Source of the DNA: Todiramphus chloris collaris
Lineage: Eukaryota > Chordata > Aves > Coraciiformes > Alcedinidae
Length of the DNA stretch: 64,000 nucleotides
Assembly (NCBI GenBank): GCA_025345505.1
Contig: JANVCC010000018.1
Location: 33,628,040 to 33,692,039 of the forward strand
Direction of reading: 5' to 3'
Part shown: positions 12,001 through 23,132 of the stretch, in pieces
Numbering within the stretch: the first letter of the stretch is position 1
Layout of the letters: the number at the start of each line of letters is the position of its first letter
Notes under the pieces: model-generated
Seen by the model: the letters and a program-made list of their open reading frames with translations, nothing else
What the model was told of the DNA's origin: nothing
Databases searched by the model: none
Program-made: the position numbers and the translations under genes

Positions 12001-14038
12001 AGAATGTCTATATGAAATACAGGAAAATTCACGACTTTTTTCCTATCAATCATTCAATTCCTTGTCATTATCTTGGAGGAAAAAAAAACCTACTACATTT
12101 TTTGAACAGTAGCTGCCACCAAAACTGACTTCAAAGGAGAATTCATTAAAGTTTTTCCTCACATTTATTCTAAGGAAAGTTCAGGAAATAATGATGCTAT
12201 ACTTAGCGGGGATAATAAGAATGAATAGGACTATTCTTAATAATCTTCATATCTATCGTGCATTAGCATATGAACAATAGACATCTAATATTTTCGGCTG
12301 CTTTCTTTATTCTCTCTCCTCCTTGTGTGTGTGACATGTCAGTATTTTGAGTTTTTACATCTCAGCTGACTATGATGACTAGTTAAATACCAGTATAACT
12401 AATCTGAATTATTTTAGTGTCTCTGGAATTCAGTTGGGATAATTCCTTGGAGTGTGGTTGTACAGCCTATAGAAGACTAATTAATTCAAATAATTTAAAA
12501 ATAAAAGACAGGTACAGCCTCTGCTGTAGTCCCAAAGCTGCAGTAATTTACCAGCTGGAACTGATGTTAACAGGGACCTGAGTTAATTGATTGAAATGAG
12601 TAAGACTTCATGCACATCTTGAAATTTTAGAATAATTCTGTAGTGCTATACATCTCAGTGACAGAGAACTTCCATGATGAGACTGTGGCTGCTAATAAGT
12701 ACCATTTAATTCAACTAAAGTTATTATTGGTAAAATGTTCTGTTTCTAAATTTAAACAGCTTAAGTGGATGTCCCAATCATGAAGGAAGACCTGCCCAAA
12801 TAGCTTGTGAGAAATCACAGATGTGCCACTGTGTGGATTCCATAGCTCAGGAAGAAGGAAATAGTACGAAAGGGTCTTTGAGCAAATGAAAAAGTAATGT
12901 GGCTCCTGACTTGCAAACAGAACAATGTTTTTGATTTTGATTATAATTTTTATGATATTTGGGGTAACACTGCTTTCACTATTCTTGAGACTTGTCCAGA
13001 CTCACCTCCCATAATCAGACAAGATCACAGGGCTTGTAATAGAATTAATAAAACAGAAATCTGTAAACTACATCAGCACTATATTGTGCTGGTAGGTGGC
13101 AACATGCATCCAGTCTTGTGTAGTACAGAGGAGGTGAGAAAGGCAGCACACTTTCTTCAATCTCACGCTTTCTCTTCTTGTTAACAGGAAGCTCCCAAGC
13201 GGTTTTCTCACATAAAGACATCCAACTCCTTCCAACTGGTTTCTATATTTCCTAATGAATGAGGTAAGTAGGAGGAAGGAATACAGCATTATCCTGTGTT
13301 TATTGTAATTTTTTTCAGCAAAACTGTTTTACCTTATAAAATGTAGTTTCTTCAAGTCTAAAACCTTATCTGGAAATACAACAGTTTAGAGCAAAATGTC
13401 CATTAGAATCCTCAAGAAAAAAATAATTTTCAGAGGCAGTTTACTTCAGAGGAGGTGAATTATCATCCCAAGACACCAGGGGCAAGCTCCAAAGGGAAAT
13501 TTATACTTTGCAATGCTCACTGCTACAGCTGTTGGTGGCCTGGTGCCAGCCTCAAGTGTAGAGCAGCTTTGCGAGTGTCATTTGCACCACTAGCTCAGGC
13601 ATCTACACTTTCCTTTTACTGAACACAGGGAGCTGGGCTGCTGAAGGAGTGGGAGAGCGCAGAGCTTAAGCAACTAAAGGTGCTAGGGGAAGCAAGTTTC
13701 CGAAGGCAAGCAATTCTTCAGGAGACAGGTATCAAGCTGAAGTGCCTCATCTTTTTTTCTCTAATGTTAAAATTTTCAAAATTATATTTCTTTTTAACAA
13801 ATGTACCTCCATGAGGATTCAGGAAGAATGGAAGTACCTACCTTGCTTGTATTAGACTTTATGTAACACAAACCAATTCTAAACAGATGATCTGCAGCAA
13901 CATAAAACTACATCTATGTGTTAGTTGCAAATGGCTGGCCACCAGTTACACACAAAGAAACTCCATCACTCCCCATCCTTAGATGGGTGAGGGGATAAAA
14001 TATGACAAAAGACTCATAAGTCAAGCTATGTGAGCCAT
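9006..14038. other. AT-rich unique sequence, no gene seen
   Basis: Five kilobases without a recognisable gene or interspersed repeat. Open frames do not exceed about 100 codons and show no domains. It contains a 40-bp tandem duplication at 9887-9963 (listed separately) and a T-run at about 11240-11258. This is background intergenic or intronic sequence. Confidence 0.55.
9887..9963. repeat. Two-copy 40-bp tandem duplication
   Basis: The unit beginning aagtcagtaaaaag at 9887 recurs at 9927. Both copies continue with a-atctgagaat and a ttaaagcc or ataaggcc end. The period is 40 bp and the copies differ at a handful of positions, so this is a local duplication of moderate age. Confidence 0.85.
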
Positions 14039-14630
14039 TGTCCTGGTTTGAGTTAGAAGAAAATGAATACTGTTCAGTGATTTTACTTTTCAGCTCAGTC
14101 TCTTCTAACTGACAGCACTTTCTGAAGTTAGCAGCATGTTTTCACAGACAATGTCTGCTTCTAGCAGTGATAACACACGGTGTTTAGAGTTAGTATCAAG
14201 GATTGGTGTGCAGAAAGGCCTTGCTTATACTTGCTTCTATGGAGACCAAGATCACTGCTAAATCTTGTGTTCATCATTGTGGTTGCAGCAAGTAAAAGGC
14301 CACACCTGCAGGGAGAAGTGAACAGGACAGGTGACCCTAAACCGACCAATGAGGGATTACAGCCCATATACATCATATTTTGTATAAAGCTGAGGAATCA
14401 CGAGACTCAAGCTCTCTTCTTCAGTGGCCAGAGTCTGAGGAGGACTCTGGCTATTCTGCCCTTGATCCCAATCCCAATCCCTAAATCCAGTTCAAGAATC
14501 CAGCTCCTGAATTTGGTTCCTGTCTTTTGCTGAGTCCAGCCTGGAACTTCCCCAGTGCCTGCTGACAGCATCAGTGGTCATGGTGATGTAATTGTCCTCA
14601 TGAGGTTTTAGTTTGATACAAGTTTTGTAG
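14039..14630 (+). mobile_element. Partial LTR of an avian endogenous retrovirus (same family as 43.6 and 46.0 kb)
   Basis: It starts with the canonical TGTCCTGGTTTGAG end and tracks the LTRs at 43553-44326 and 45952-46634 for about 590 bp. Shared stretches include cagtgattttacttttcagc, gttagcagc, a ggccacacctgcagggag block, and a TATA-like gtataaagctgagg at about 14383-14396 with no retroviral genes beside it in this orientation. The similarity ends at 'agttttgtag', where a GGGAAA microsatellite begins, so the 3' part (poly(A) region and right end) is absent. It is a fossil fragment. Judged by eye against the other two copies it is substantially diverged. ERVL-like class is inferred from the 5-bp target duplication of the 43.6-kb sibling. 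Confidence 0.85.
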
Positions 14631-14658
14631 AAGGAAAGGGAAAGGGAAAGGGAAAAGG
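14631..14658. repeat. (GGGAAA)n microsatellite
   Basis: About four and a half units of a GGGAAA hexamer sit exactly where similarity to the LTR family breaks off. This purine-only repeat may mark the rearrangement point that removed the end of the LTR. Confidence 0.9.
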
Positions 14659-15060
14659 ACAACACAAAAACACAAGAGATGCTTCAGATCTGGGGAGGGC
14701 AATGACCATGCATTTCACCAACGGCTGGGGAGGTTCTTGTATTATTGAAACAACTGTGATCCTTTTCATGTATCTTTTAGCCCATCTCTCTCTTCTTAAT
14801 TGAATGTAAGAAGTGGGACTATGTGCAGCAGAAGCTCCTGTATGCTGACATAAGTTCTCTTGTATTCTTTCAATCCACTCCACCAGGCTGCTGTATTCCC
14901 TTCTGCCAGTATGGCTAAGGCATGGAAAAGAGGGGAGTCACCACTGACATGCATAGAAAGGGTGAAGAGTGGCTATGCTGCAGAGTAAATACACTATCCA
15001 GTGCTCCCCAGAGATCTGTGCCCCATCTGCCAATGACACTGAAGCTCACCTCTCCATCTC
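14659..15060 (-). mobile_element. Possible retrovirus-derived internal fragment, next to an LTR-like segment
   Basis: This segment lies on the downstream side of the minus-strand LTR-like unit at 15061-15553. A 91-codon minus-strand frame (14608-14883) looks protein-like near its start (WIERIQENL, RRERWAKRYMKR), but I cannot match it to a named retroviral protein. A 65-bp piece (14754-14818) recurs in the same orientation at 16058-16122. A derived and broken ERV internal region is the most economical reading. An unrelated unrecognised repeat is also possible. Confidence 0.3.
14754..14818. repeat. 65-bp direct repeat, copy 1
   Basis: A block containing ccttttcatgta, cttttagcccatctct and aagaagtggga recurs at 16058-16122, 1304 bp away in the same orientation, with several mismatches. 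The two copies bracket the minus-strand LTR-like segment. Confidence 0.85.
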
Positions 15061-15553
15061 TGCACTCACCTCGACTTACAGAAACAAACTTTACAACCGG
15101 ATAAGTTATAAAGCAGGTATGTTTATTCAGTGCTGCACACACATGCTGGGTGAAAAGGGGATAGCTCCACCTAGATTGCACATTGAAAAGTGAAATAGGT
15201 TCCATTTTATAAAGCAGATACATACATATACATAACAATTCCAGGAAACCATTATAATATTCTTAACATCATTATAATATTACACGCCCCTAATCCCACG
15301 CCCTGGTGCATGCGTATTGCCATCTGGTGTTTGTCCTCAGGGCTCATGAGGATGAAGGCTGCAAGTCCTCCTCACAGTGTACTTTCGACCTTTCCCTTTG
15401 GAGATGTGCCATCCTGGTCTTAAATGGTTTCTCCTTGCCTTCGGCTTTTGGTTCCTCTTTGCTTTCTTGGTTAACCAGTTAAAAACAATTGACCTATCCA
15501 ACCATTTAATCCCCAGTTGTTGCCTAGGTTACCTTACAGAACAGGCCACAGCT
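15061..15553 (-). mobile_element. LTR-like segment, minus orientation
   Basis: Read on the minus strand this stretch has promoter-then-polyadenylation order typical of a retroviral LTR. A TATA box (ctttataaaa, complement of 15205-15214) is followed about 80 bp later by an AATAAA signal (complement of 15122-15127) and a short pyrimidine-rich tail to about 15061. The upstream U3-like part extends to about 15553, where the minus strand could begin with TGTGGCC. The boundaries are estimates because I could not find a clear target-site duplication. Family is unassigned. It is unrelated by eye to the TGTCCTGGTTTGAG family next to it. It is a fossil with no complete retroviral genes around it. Confidence 0.5.
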
Positions 15554-16122
15554 GTGGAAGATCAAAAGACTATACAAGGGAGTTAAAAAAAAATAAAATA
15601 AAGAACTATAAAACTCAAAGAAAACTTAAAGAATTAGTTAAGAAAACTTAAATAACTATGAAGCTCGACTCAGCCTCAGTTTCCTTCCTTAGGCAAGTCA
15701 GGGAATGACATATATCTCATGTTCATTTGGAGTTATGTGATGGATGAGGGCACATTCCTGGGACCCAGCATGGTAGGACACAGAGCACTGCCTGGCCAAG
15801 CTGACACAGCCACTGATGACATCTGTCCAAACATGAACAAGAACTTCTTGCTCTGAAGGTGGCTGTACTAATCAGCCCCCTGTGCTTGGAGGTGAGGTGG
15901 GAAGTCAATGTGTTAGGAATCTATGGTCACCTTTTTCTGCATGTTCTGCATCAGCATCTTAGAATTACAAATCCAGTGGTTTAATTGGTGAATAGTCTGC
16001 CAGTCACATTTACAAAACTCATAGGAGGCACTTTTAAATGCTTGCAGTTTTTAAACACTGTTATCCTTTTCATGTAACTTTTAGCCCATCTCTATCTTCT
16101 TACTTGAATAAAAGAAGTGGGA
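15554..16122. other. Flank of the LTR-like segment, ending in direct-repeat copy 2
   Basis: Unassigned sequence between the LTR-like unit and the second 65-bp repeat. Because the repeat at 16058-16122 also occurs on the other side of the LTR, part of this stretch probably belongs to the same composite element or to a local duplication. I see no coding domain (the longest frame is 61 codons on the minus strand, 15723-15908). Confidence 0.35.
16058..16122. repeat. 65-bp direct repeat, copy 2
   Basis: Same orientation as copy 1 at 14754-14818 and sharing ccttttcatgta, cttttagcccatctct and gaagtggga, with several mismatches. Similarity stops on both sides. Confidence 0.85.
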
Positions 16123-17855
16123 GGATGAAAAAGAGAACAGCAAGGGCTGGAGAATCTTATTATAAATATACACAGCATCATCTGTAGGTGGTGATATAAA
16201 AATTACAATAAATGTTCCTCTGTGTTACTGTATATAGACACACTTGATTGGTCAAAGTCTGCCACTACAAACACCAGGAACATAACCACATTGCTGAGAG
16301 TCATTACCCTACTTGCTCCAATAGTCTCATTAGTAAGTCTGCCTTTGAATTCCTTAAGTCTTTCTGAGTGTTTTTGGATGTCTCAATAATTAATTTACCA
16401 ATCACTGGCTTTTGCAATCACTTGCTCATTCCAGCTAAAATTGCACTGGAAAGTTGTTGTCTGAGTTACTTTATCTGTACTTTACCTCTTCTCTCTGTGT
16501 GTCAGTCATATGTCAGTCTGAATTGTGATCTGTTGTTTGTTTTAAATGCAATCACCTTGATGGTTTTGGTCTCATTCTTCTCCCTGGTTTTCCAAACCTC
16601 TGTGAAATTTCCACATCCTGTTTCTCATTTTTTGGGAATTAATTGTCCTGTTTCTTTCTCTTTTGCCTCACCAGTCTGTAGGACCTTTGGTGACATCTCA
16701 TTTTCAGGCATAAGTTAGTCAGAAGCACAAACTCAACACTCCAAACAGTGTTTCACTAGTAGCTCAGATAAGTATCAAAACAACCTCTTAAAGCATGTTA
16801 CCAGTGCTGAAATATTCATGTATCAGTTCAAATAAAAGAAACTCTTAACCTTTTTCTATTACTTTAAGAGTATCCAGGAGAATATAGGACTGTCTGGAAA
16901 GACATATTTGCAATGAGGTATTGACTTTGAGGAAATATTTGCAATAGAAGGGTTTGTGAGATCCAGGGCACTCCAGTCACTTCTGGTAGTAGTAGGAATA
17001 GAGATTTGAAATGAAAACCTGGTACTATTGATCTAAAAAAAGACAATTTTAATAGTGTGCCATTTTTCAAACGGGTTTTGTTTCAAAAGATGTGTGTTGT
17101 TCCAATGTGAAATACAAAACAATTTCAAAACCTTAAGAACTCATAAAATTCTCAGATTGTTTGTTGCTAATGAGTTACATGTCAAGGACTCATGTGGTTA
17201 CAAAGATTAGACTGTTTTCTGTTCACTTTTTGTAACAAAATATAATGAGGGGAACCCCTGAATGGATAGAAGCAGTGGAGTCATCTCTGTTACAGCATTT
17301 ACAGAAAGGGGCTATTGATACATCACCCTTGTTCTCAGGGCAATGGCACCTTGAAGGCAATGGAAGATTGCTTTGTCTACTAAAAGCACTCTGAAGTTCA
17401 TGTCTGTCTGCAATCCTGGGCAAAACAGGCTGCTGCCCAAGAAAACAGGCTGTTGGGGTGGCAGCATAGCAGAGGCACTACTACCTACTCCCATTTATGA
17501 ACCCTGGAAAACCAGGCTGACTGCTGCTGCTGCTGCCCCTGCAAAATGCATGGGTGATGGTGTGTGCAGAATAAGTTATCCTTTGAGGAGGATGGGGATG
17601 CAGGATGGGAGCACACTCTTCCAACAGCAGCAGCTATTGCTGTGCCTACCTCTTTGTACGTGTCTGGAATGAACAAGAGCAGCAAGCTGGATTTCTTAGG
17701 GCTCTCCTCTTCCCCCAGACTCCTTCAGCTTTTCCTGTGCCAGGAACAGGAGCATCACAGGTCTTTATTTTAGGGCAACAAAATTCAACCTTCTGTGCTC
17801 TCCTGAAAAGCCATAGGAAGCTCTGATAAAGACCTAGCTCAGAGACAAAAATAGC
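16123..17855. other. Unique sequence, no gene seen
   Basis: I recognise no gene. A 116-codon plus-strand frame at 16368-16718 is rich in Phe, Ser, Leu and Cys, as expected from T-rich DNA, and has no domain. A mildly GC-richer part at about 17380-17770 includes a short CTG run (about 17518-17532) and several overlapping frames on both strands, none convincing. Confidence 0.5.
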
Positions 17856-18304
17856 ACAGTGGGTTGACCCCAGCTGGCAGCTAAGCCTCCACCCAGTTGC
17901 TCACTCCCCCACAGAGGGATGGGGGAGAGAATCACAGGGCCAAAGTGAGGAAAACCTCATGGGTTGAGAGAAAAAATGTTTGATAAGTGAAGAAAAAAGA
18001 GAAAACCACAAGTGATGCAAAGGCAGTCACTCACCAGCTCCCACCAGCAGACCAATGCTCAGTCAGTCTTGGAGCAATGACTACTTTCCTGGGCTGTTTT
18101 GCTGAGCAGAATGCTATATGGGATGGAACATCTCTTTGATCAGTTCAGGCCAGCTGCCCTGGCCATGTCCCCTCCCAAACACTTGTGCACCCACAGCCTA
18201 CAACAGCTAAAATTCTGGTGTGTTATCAACACTGCTTTGGTCACAAATCTAAAAGACAGCACCATATGGACTGTTATGAAGAAAATTAACTCCATCCCAG
18301 CACA
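17856..18304 (-). mobile_element. Solo LTR of a common avian endogenous retrovirus, minus orientation
   Basis: On the minus strand it opens with TGTGCTGGGATGGAGTTAA and ends with a ggggtcaacccac block. In between are the widely repeated avian landmarks ttttcttcat, gttgataacac, gggaggggacatggcc and the ccccatccctctgtggggga segment with cccatgaggttttcctcac. I recognise this as a very common bird LTR (ERVL-like by recollection). At about 450 bp it is shorter than copies I remember, so it is partial or internally shortened. No retroviral genes adjoin it, so it is a solo LTR fossil. The left edge is uncertain by a few bases. Confidence 0.85.
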
Positions 18305-20188
18305 CATAAGAACACCACTGGGAATTTTAGGGAGATGTCTATCAAGACTAATAAGTAGAAAAAAAGTAGTTTAGGGCAAAAGCTTAAAATGTGGTTAAAA
18401 TAAAGTTGAAACATAATTTCACATAGTGTCTTAGATTCATGTTTCAATGCGTTTTTTAATGCATATGGCAATACTGAATGACTGTTATGGTTAAGAATAT
18501 CACAAAGCATTTTCTTAAAGCCTTTTTCTTTGTAAAGTTTGAATGAAATACATTTTTGTTGACAGTTGGGATTGGACTAATAAGGATTAAAATGTATGAG
18601 CTTAATTTTCCATTAAAAACACTTGTGTTCCTGTGTTCACAAATCTTTCTTTTGTTTCCCTTACTGCCATGGCAGATTTTTATAACCTTTAGATCCTGTT
18701 TATTTTTTAAATGAAAATATTGTTAGTAATGAAGATACATTTTGCATGTGGTTATTTTCAAATTTTCTTTATATATGTTTGACATTAATATGATAAAACA
18801 ATTGGATAAGTTATTTGTGTCACTTCTGGGACTTGTTGGCCTTCATATTTCTTGGGGTTTACATCTTTCTCCAAAACACTGTAAGATGTAGTCTGGATAT
18901 ACAGCGTTTTAAATAAATTCACAAACTCTTTCCATCAGGCACTTAACATCACGACAGACCACTCACTTGTCTCTTGAAATTCACCAATAGCGTCACTGAC
19001 ATTGTTACTTAATATTTCCCTTTCCCAGTAAATGTTTAAGAAAGGTGCTGAAAAAATTATTACTTTTCTTACATGAAGAAAAGGTGTTTAAAAAATTCCC
19101 AAGCCCTGAAGAGCCCCCTTTATTTCAAGCCTGTGTAGGAGGCACCGCTCTCAAAGTAAGGCTTTTATTCTTCAAAGTGTTTTAAAAGGAGCTGTCTTAG
19201 GGGACCATTCAAGGCAATGAAACCAAGTTAAGATGTGACAGCACTTTTGCTAAGTAGGGATGGGCACATCCCAGGGACTAGGGCAATTCTTTCTGTTCAG
19301 CCTATTTTTGAGGCTCTCTCTTCTATTCTTCTGGCAATACTCTAGCTGTCTCCTTTGAGTAAATCTTACAAAGATTATTTCCCATAACAGAAATATAACC
19401 ATGTGTTGCCTAGGAGTGGAGAAATCGTATGCAGGTAGGCAGCTGGAAGCTGCTCTTCTCCCTGACTGTGCTGTGCCTCAGCTAAGGAATGCTGCATTAT
19501 TAGGGGCTGTTAGTACAACTTCTCCTTAAATTGCTTAAGATGTCTTTAAATGCAATTGCAGAGGCTATTTTTCTTCTGTTTGAGTGTGCAAGCTGAAACA
19601 AAGCACATAGGCTCTGCTGAAGACAGATCAAAGCTTGCTCCTGGCTTCAAATCCTAACAATTCTGTATGGCAAATTTAGTTCAATAGAAATAACTTCTTT
19701 TTTTTCTTGTTGACTTTAGCAAACAAGGTGTTTTGCCTCAAATATGCGATAAATATCTATTCTGCCAATGACTAATGTACTTTGCAAATGAAGTTTCAAC
19801 TGTCTTATTTTGACGAGTATTAATAATGTACACTTGTGTTGTTATTGGAGATCTAAGAAATATTTTATTATATTCAATAGAATCCACTGAAGTTCTTTTA
19901 GTCATCAGAAACAACTAACTGAGCTGTGAAAAGAATGTATACTTTTAAAAAAATATTTTTTTTTAAATCTAATGATATGTTAGCATAGAAACAGGCTACA
20001 ACTTTTGGAAGCACACTAAGGACATTCTACTGAGAGGTAACATTTACATGCTTCAAAGCAAAGCTAAGATACTATTCATAGCATCTACATTATGGAACAA
20101 ATTATGTTTATTTATTATGGAAATTCTTCAAATTTAAGGACATGCAGCAATTTCACCTTTGTCCTAATTATGGCTGTGAACCTTGGAA
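18305..20188. other. AT-rich unique sequence; possible conserved noncoding part
   Basis: No gene or repeat was found. The section from about 19400 to 19680 has balanced composition and no repeat character, giving the impression of a conserved noncoding element. That is an impression only and needs alignment. Confidence 0.4.
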
Positions 20189-20338
20189 TATCTGCCATGC
20201 TGGGTTAAACCAATGGTCCATCCATCTCAGAGTCCAGACACTAAGGGAAGTTTAGGGAAGGGAATTAGAACCAATCTGTGTAAACCATTCCTTTCCTGTT
20301 TCTGGCAGTCACTGGATTAACACATAGTTAGGAGACCT
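20189..20338. repeat. Ancient amniote interspersed repeat fragment
   Basis: Contains the phrase tgctgggttaaaccaatggt followed by ccatc, then tctggcagtcactggatta and ttaggagacc. This matches from memory the old 'actgggtcagaccaatggtccatc' repeat frequent in turtle, crocodile and bird DNA, possibly a CR1/L3-like 3' segment. The exact family name cannot be given without a library search. The divergence fits great age. Confidence 0.5.
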
Positions 20339-20475
20339 AAAAGAGTGTCTCCTCTTTATAGGTGATGCACAGTGCTTCGAAATTACTACAATCTTTATTG
20401 GTGTTGTTTTTCACAAGAAAGCATACAGTTCTTTGAAATCACAAGTCTTCTGCTGCTGAATTTACTAAATTAGTT

Positions 20476-20508
20476 TAAAAAACAAACAAACAAAACAAAA
20501 CAAAAAAC
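20476..20508. repeat. (AAAC)n / A-rich low-complexity repeat
   Basis: Short run of aaac and aaaac units, shortly followed by a T-run at about 20525-20538. Confidence 0.85.
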
Positions 20509-20670
20509 CCAACTGTTGACTCCATTTTTTTTTTTTTCTGGGAATGGGCTATATCAGTAAAGTACTGATCATGATTGTCATCTACATCATTACATAATGA
20601 ATTTCTGAACAATTAATGGGTTTCTTCTTTTTAATCCCCCCTCCCCAACTAAGTACCTTCCAGGACTTCC

Positions 20671-21035
20671 ATAGAATCATAGACTTGTCAGGGTTGGAAG
20701 GGACCTTAAAGATCCTCTAGTTTCAATCCCCCTGCCATGGGCAGGGACAGCTCCCACTAGATCAGATTGCTCAGAGACCCATCCAGCCTGGTCTTAAAAA
20801 CTTCCAAGGATGGGGCTTCCACCACCAATCTGGGCAACCTGTTCCAGTGTCTCATCACCCTCATGGTGAAGAAATCCTTGCTAATGTCTAATCTGAATCG
20901 ACCTATTTCTGACTTTAGTCTATTCCCTTTAGTCCTGTCATTGTCCAACAGCCTAAAAAGTCCCTCCCCAGCTTTCTTGTAGGTCCCCTTAAGATACTGG
21001 AAGGCCACAATCTTCTTTTTCCTAATCAGGGAAGC
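20671..21035 (-). mobile_element. CR1 LINE 3' end, minus orientation
   Basis: Plus-strand reading begins with atagaatcatagacttgtca and gggttggaagggacctt, the reverse complement of a CR1 3' terminus. Then come ccatgggcagggaca, gatggggcttccaccacc and gggcaacctgttccagtgtc. On the minus strand the C-terminal ORF2 stays open for 102 codons (20757-21065): AFQYLKGTYKKAGEGLFRLL, GRFRLDISKDFF, HWNRLPRLVVEAPSLEVFK. This is typical 5' truncation. The preserved frame and good match to consensus suggest the youngest CR1 in the window, but it carries only the tail and cannot be active. The left part of the frame beyond about 21035 is less clearly CR1. Confidence 0.95.
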
Positions 21036-22849
21036 TGAGAATTTCAAATGTCTCAGTGAGAACAAATCTTTCTATACACTCCTTAATACAAATTTATTTT
21101 CTTCCCATTTTCATTCCACGGGTTGTGTGACCACTCTATTCTTGCATTGTACGATGTTACTGAGTTACCAGTGCGACCTGCAACATCAATGAAATGGGGT
21201 AAAAAAAATGTTATGTTGCTATTGAGAAAATCTTTCACATCTGCAAAACATCAGAACCCTGAAGACTGTATGAATATATGCAAGCTAGTCTGGAACAGCC
21301 ATTCTGCATATACAGTACAATTACCACACCAGCTTGTCACAATTCACTAGGATTCACTATTTACATTGTGGCAGTGCTTTGTCTGCAAACACAGAGTACA
21401 ACTATAAAAAAAAAAAATTAAAATTGAGGGAAAAATAAGGATTTTTCTTACAAATGTAGATGACACATAACAAATTAATATCTGGAACAATATATATTTA
21501 GCTAGGAAATAAAACAAAACTCTCTGTCTGAAACATGAATTTCACCCCATCTATTCCAGTTTCCAGGATCACTTGATATCATTTGAGAGCAACTTGCTGT
21601 CCAAAGGAATGCTTTATCATGGTCTTTTCCATATACCTGTAGGACTTGTTTAGCATATCTCTTTTAAAATGTCACTTGCAGTGTCTTCTTGGATAGGTGT
21701 CTAGTCAGATTTGTCATCCTATTTGGCTGCCAGCGCTCGTGGTGCTGTAAGAATAGCTATGGCTTCTGAAAAGTGGACTTGCAGTTTGTGATGAACACAG
21801 GCTTTTAGGCATATCTAGCTATCAGCCTTATCAGCTTCCAGTATTCAGAAGCATGGGTGCTGTTGCTGCTACTGCTGCTTTTTAAAGTCAAAATCTTTAA
21901 CTTATTCAAGGTAGCATCCTGAAATGCACATTGATTTTAATTTTATAATTTATATACAGACAAGCACTTAAATATTTCAAGCAGCACTGTACTATCCCCT
22001 TAGGCTGAATTTTTTTCCGTAACAACTAGATTTTATTTCCCTAAATATTCTTCTCCAAATGTTGGTATTATAATCATGAATATTACAGCCCCCCTAACAA
22101 CAGCATCATCACCAAACATTCTGCATTAGATATTGACTTGCTGAAGGATCACAAAGTGACTTTTCTGAAGCTTTTACAACACATCAAAGCTTCAGTGATT
22201 TGTAAAGAATTATCAGATGTGGAACTTGATTTATTTTATTGCAAATGTGAAGGACTTGGAGAAAAAAGGAAAGTGTCTCTTCCATGGGTAGCAAATTCAA
22301 TGTTGTGAGGGGTTTTATAATTATTTTGGTTATGGAATGAACAATATTTTTTAAGATCTCCACATTTACCTGGAGAATTATCTAAGTGTAAAATAGAAAA
22401 GAAATGGGGGAAAAAAAAAAAGTTATTTCTCTTAAGATACACCAAGAACTTTTCTATCTGACTTACAGGTTTCTAGCTATTATCATTAATATTATTCATG
22501 GAATACGAATATAATTGGTGGAGTAAGATTATTATAAATGTTATTCATAGAATAGAAACAACTGGTGTGCAATTGTTTTTATTCATTCAAGGAAAAGTAC
22601 CTTTTGGATTAGATCTCAGACTACATCATGTCTTTGCATAATGGTGCATTACATGGCCATACTAGAGACTTGCTGAAAGGAGCCAGAAGGCAGAGCGTCT
22701 TTGCTCTAACATTTGTTTCGGTGTCAGGTTTATCATTTTAAGGCTAATCCAGAGAGAATCATGTAAATATTCTATGATTCTTGATTCATTTCCCAAACTA
22801 TTCTTTTCCCATCTTGCTCTAAGTCTAGTAAAGTTGTGCAGAAAACAAC
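21036..22849. other. AT-rich unique sequence, no gene seen
   Basis: I recognise no gene or repeat. There are A-runs at about 21404-21418 and 22390-22402. Open frames are at most 75 codons and have no domains. Confidence 0.55.
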
Positions 22850-23132
22850 TAGGGGTTCTTTTTGGTAACAAGCTGACCATGAGCCAGTAATGTGCTCTTG
22901 CAGCAAAGAAGGCCAATCGTATGCAGGGGTGTTTTAGGAGGGAAGCATTGCCAGCAGGTCGAGGTCGGTGATCCTTCCCCTCAGCTCAGCACTAGTGAAA
23001 CATATCTGTCATACTGGGTTCAGTTCTGGGACATCCAGTAAAAAAGAGACATGGACATACTGGAGCAAGTCCAGTGAGGGCTGCTAAAATGATAAAGGCT
23101 TTGGAACAGGAGGAGGCTGAGATACTGTGACT
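22850..23132 (+). mobile_element. CR1 LINE ORF2 fragment (post-RT region)
   Basis: Translated piecewise, the plus strand reads like the CR1 segment after the RT palm. LTMSQ, CALAAKKANR and QGCFRREALPAGRGR (about 22870-22970) are followed by CR1-like DNA for 'SALVRPHLEYCVQFW' (about 22985-23030) and 'KRDMDILEQVQ' (about 23045-23075). Stops and frame changes interrupt it (for example a TAA directly after MSQ, at 22889-22891). It ends around the GLEQEEAEI-like part at 23130, with neither the ORF2 C terminus nor the 3' UTR. It is therefore an internal piece of an old insertion cut at both ends. Confidence 0.88.

Noticed and set aside
14180-14533. 117-codon plus-strand frame
   Set aside because: It lies within the LTR fragment and shows no protein domain.
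16368-16718. 116-codon plus-strand frame rich in Phe, Leu, Ser and Cys with apparent hydrophobic segments
   Set aside because: T-rich DNA produces this composition. There is no membrane-protein pattern, splice context or similarity I recognise.
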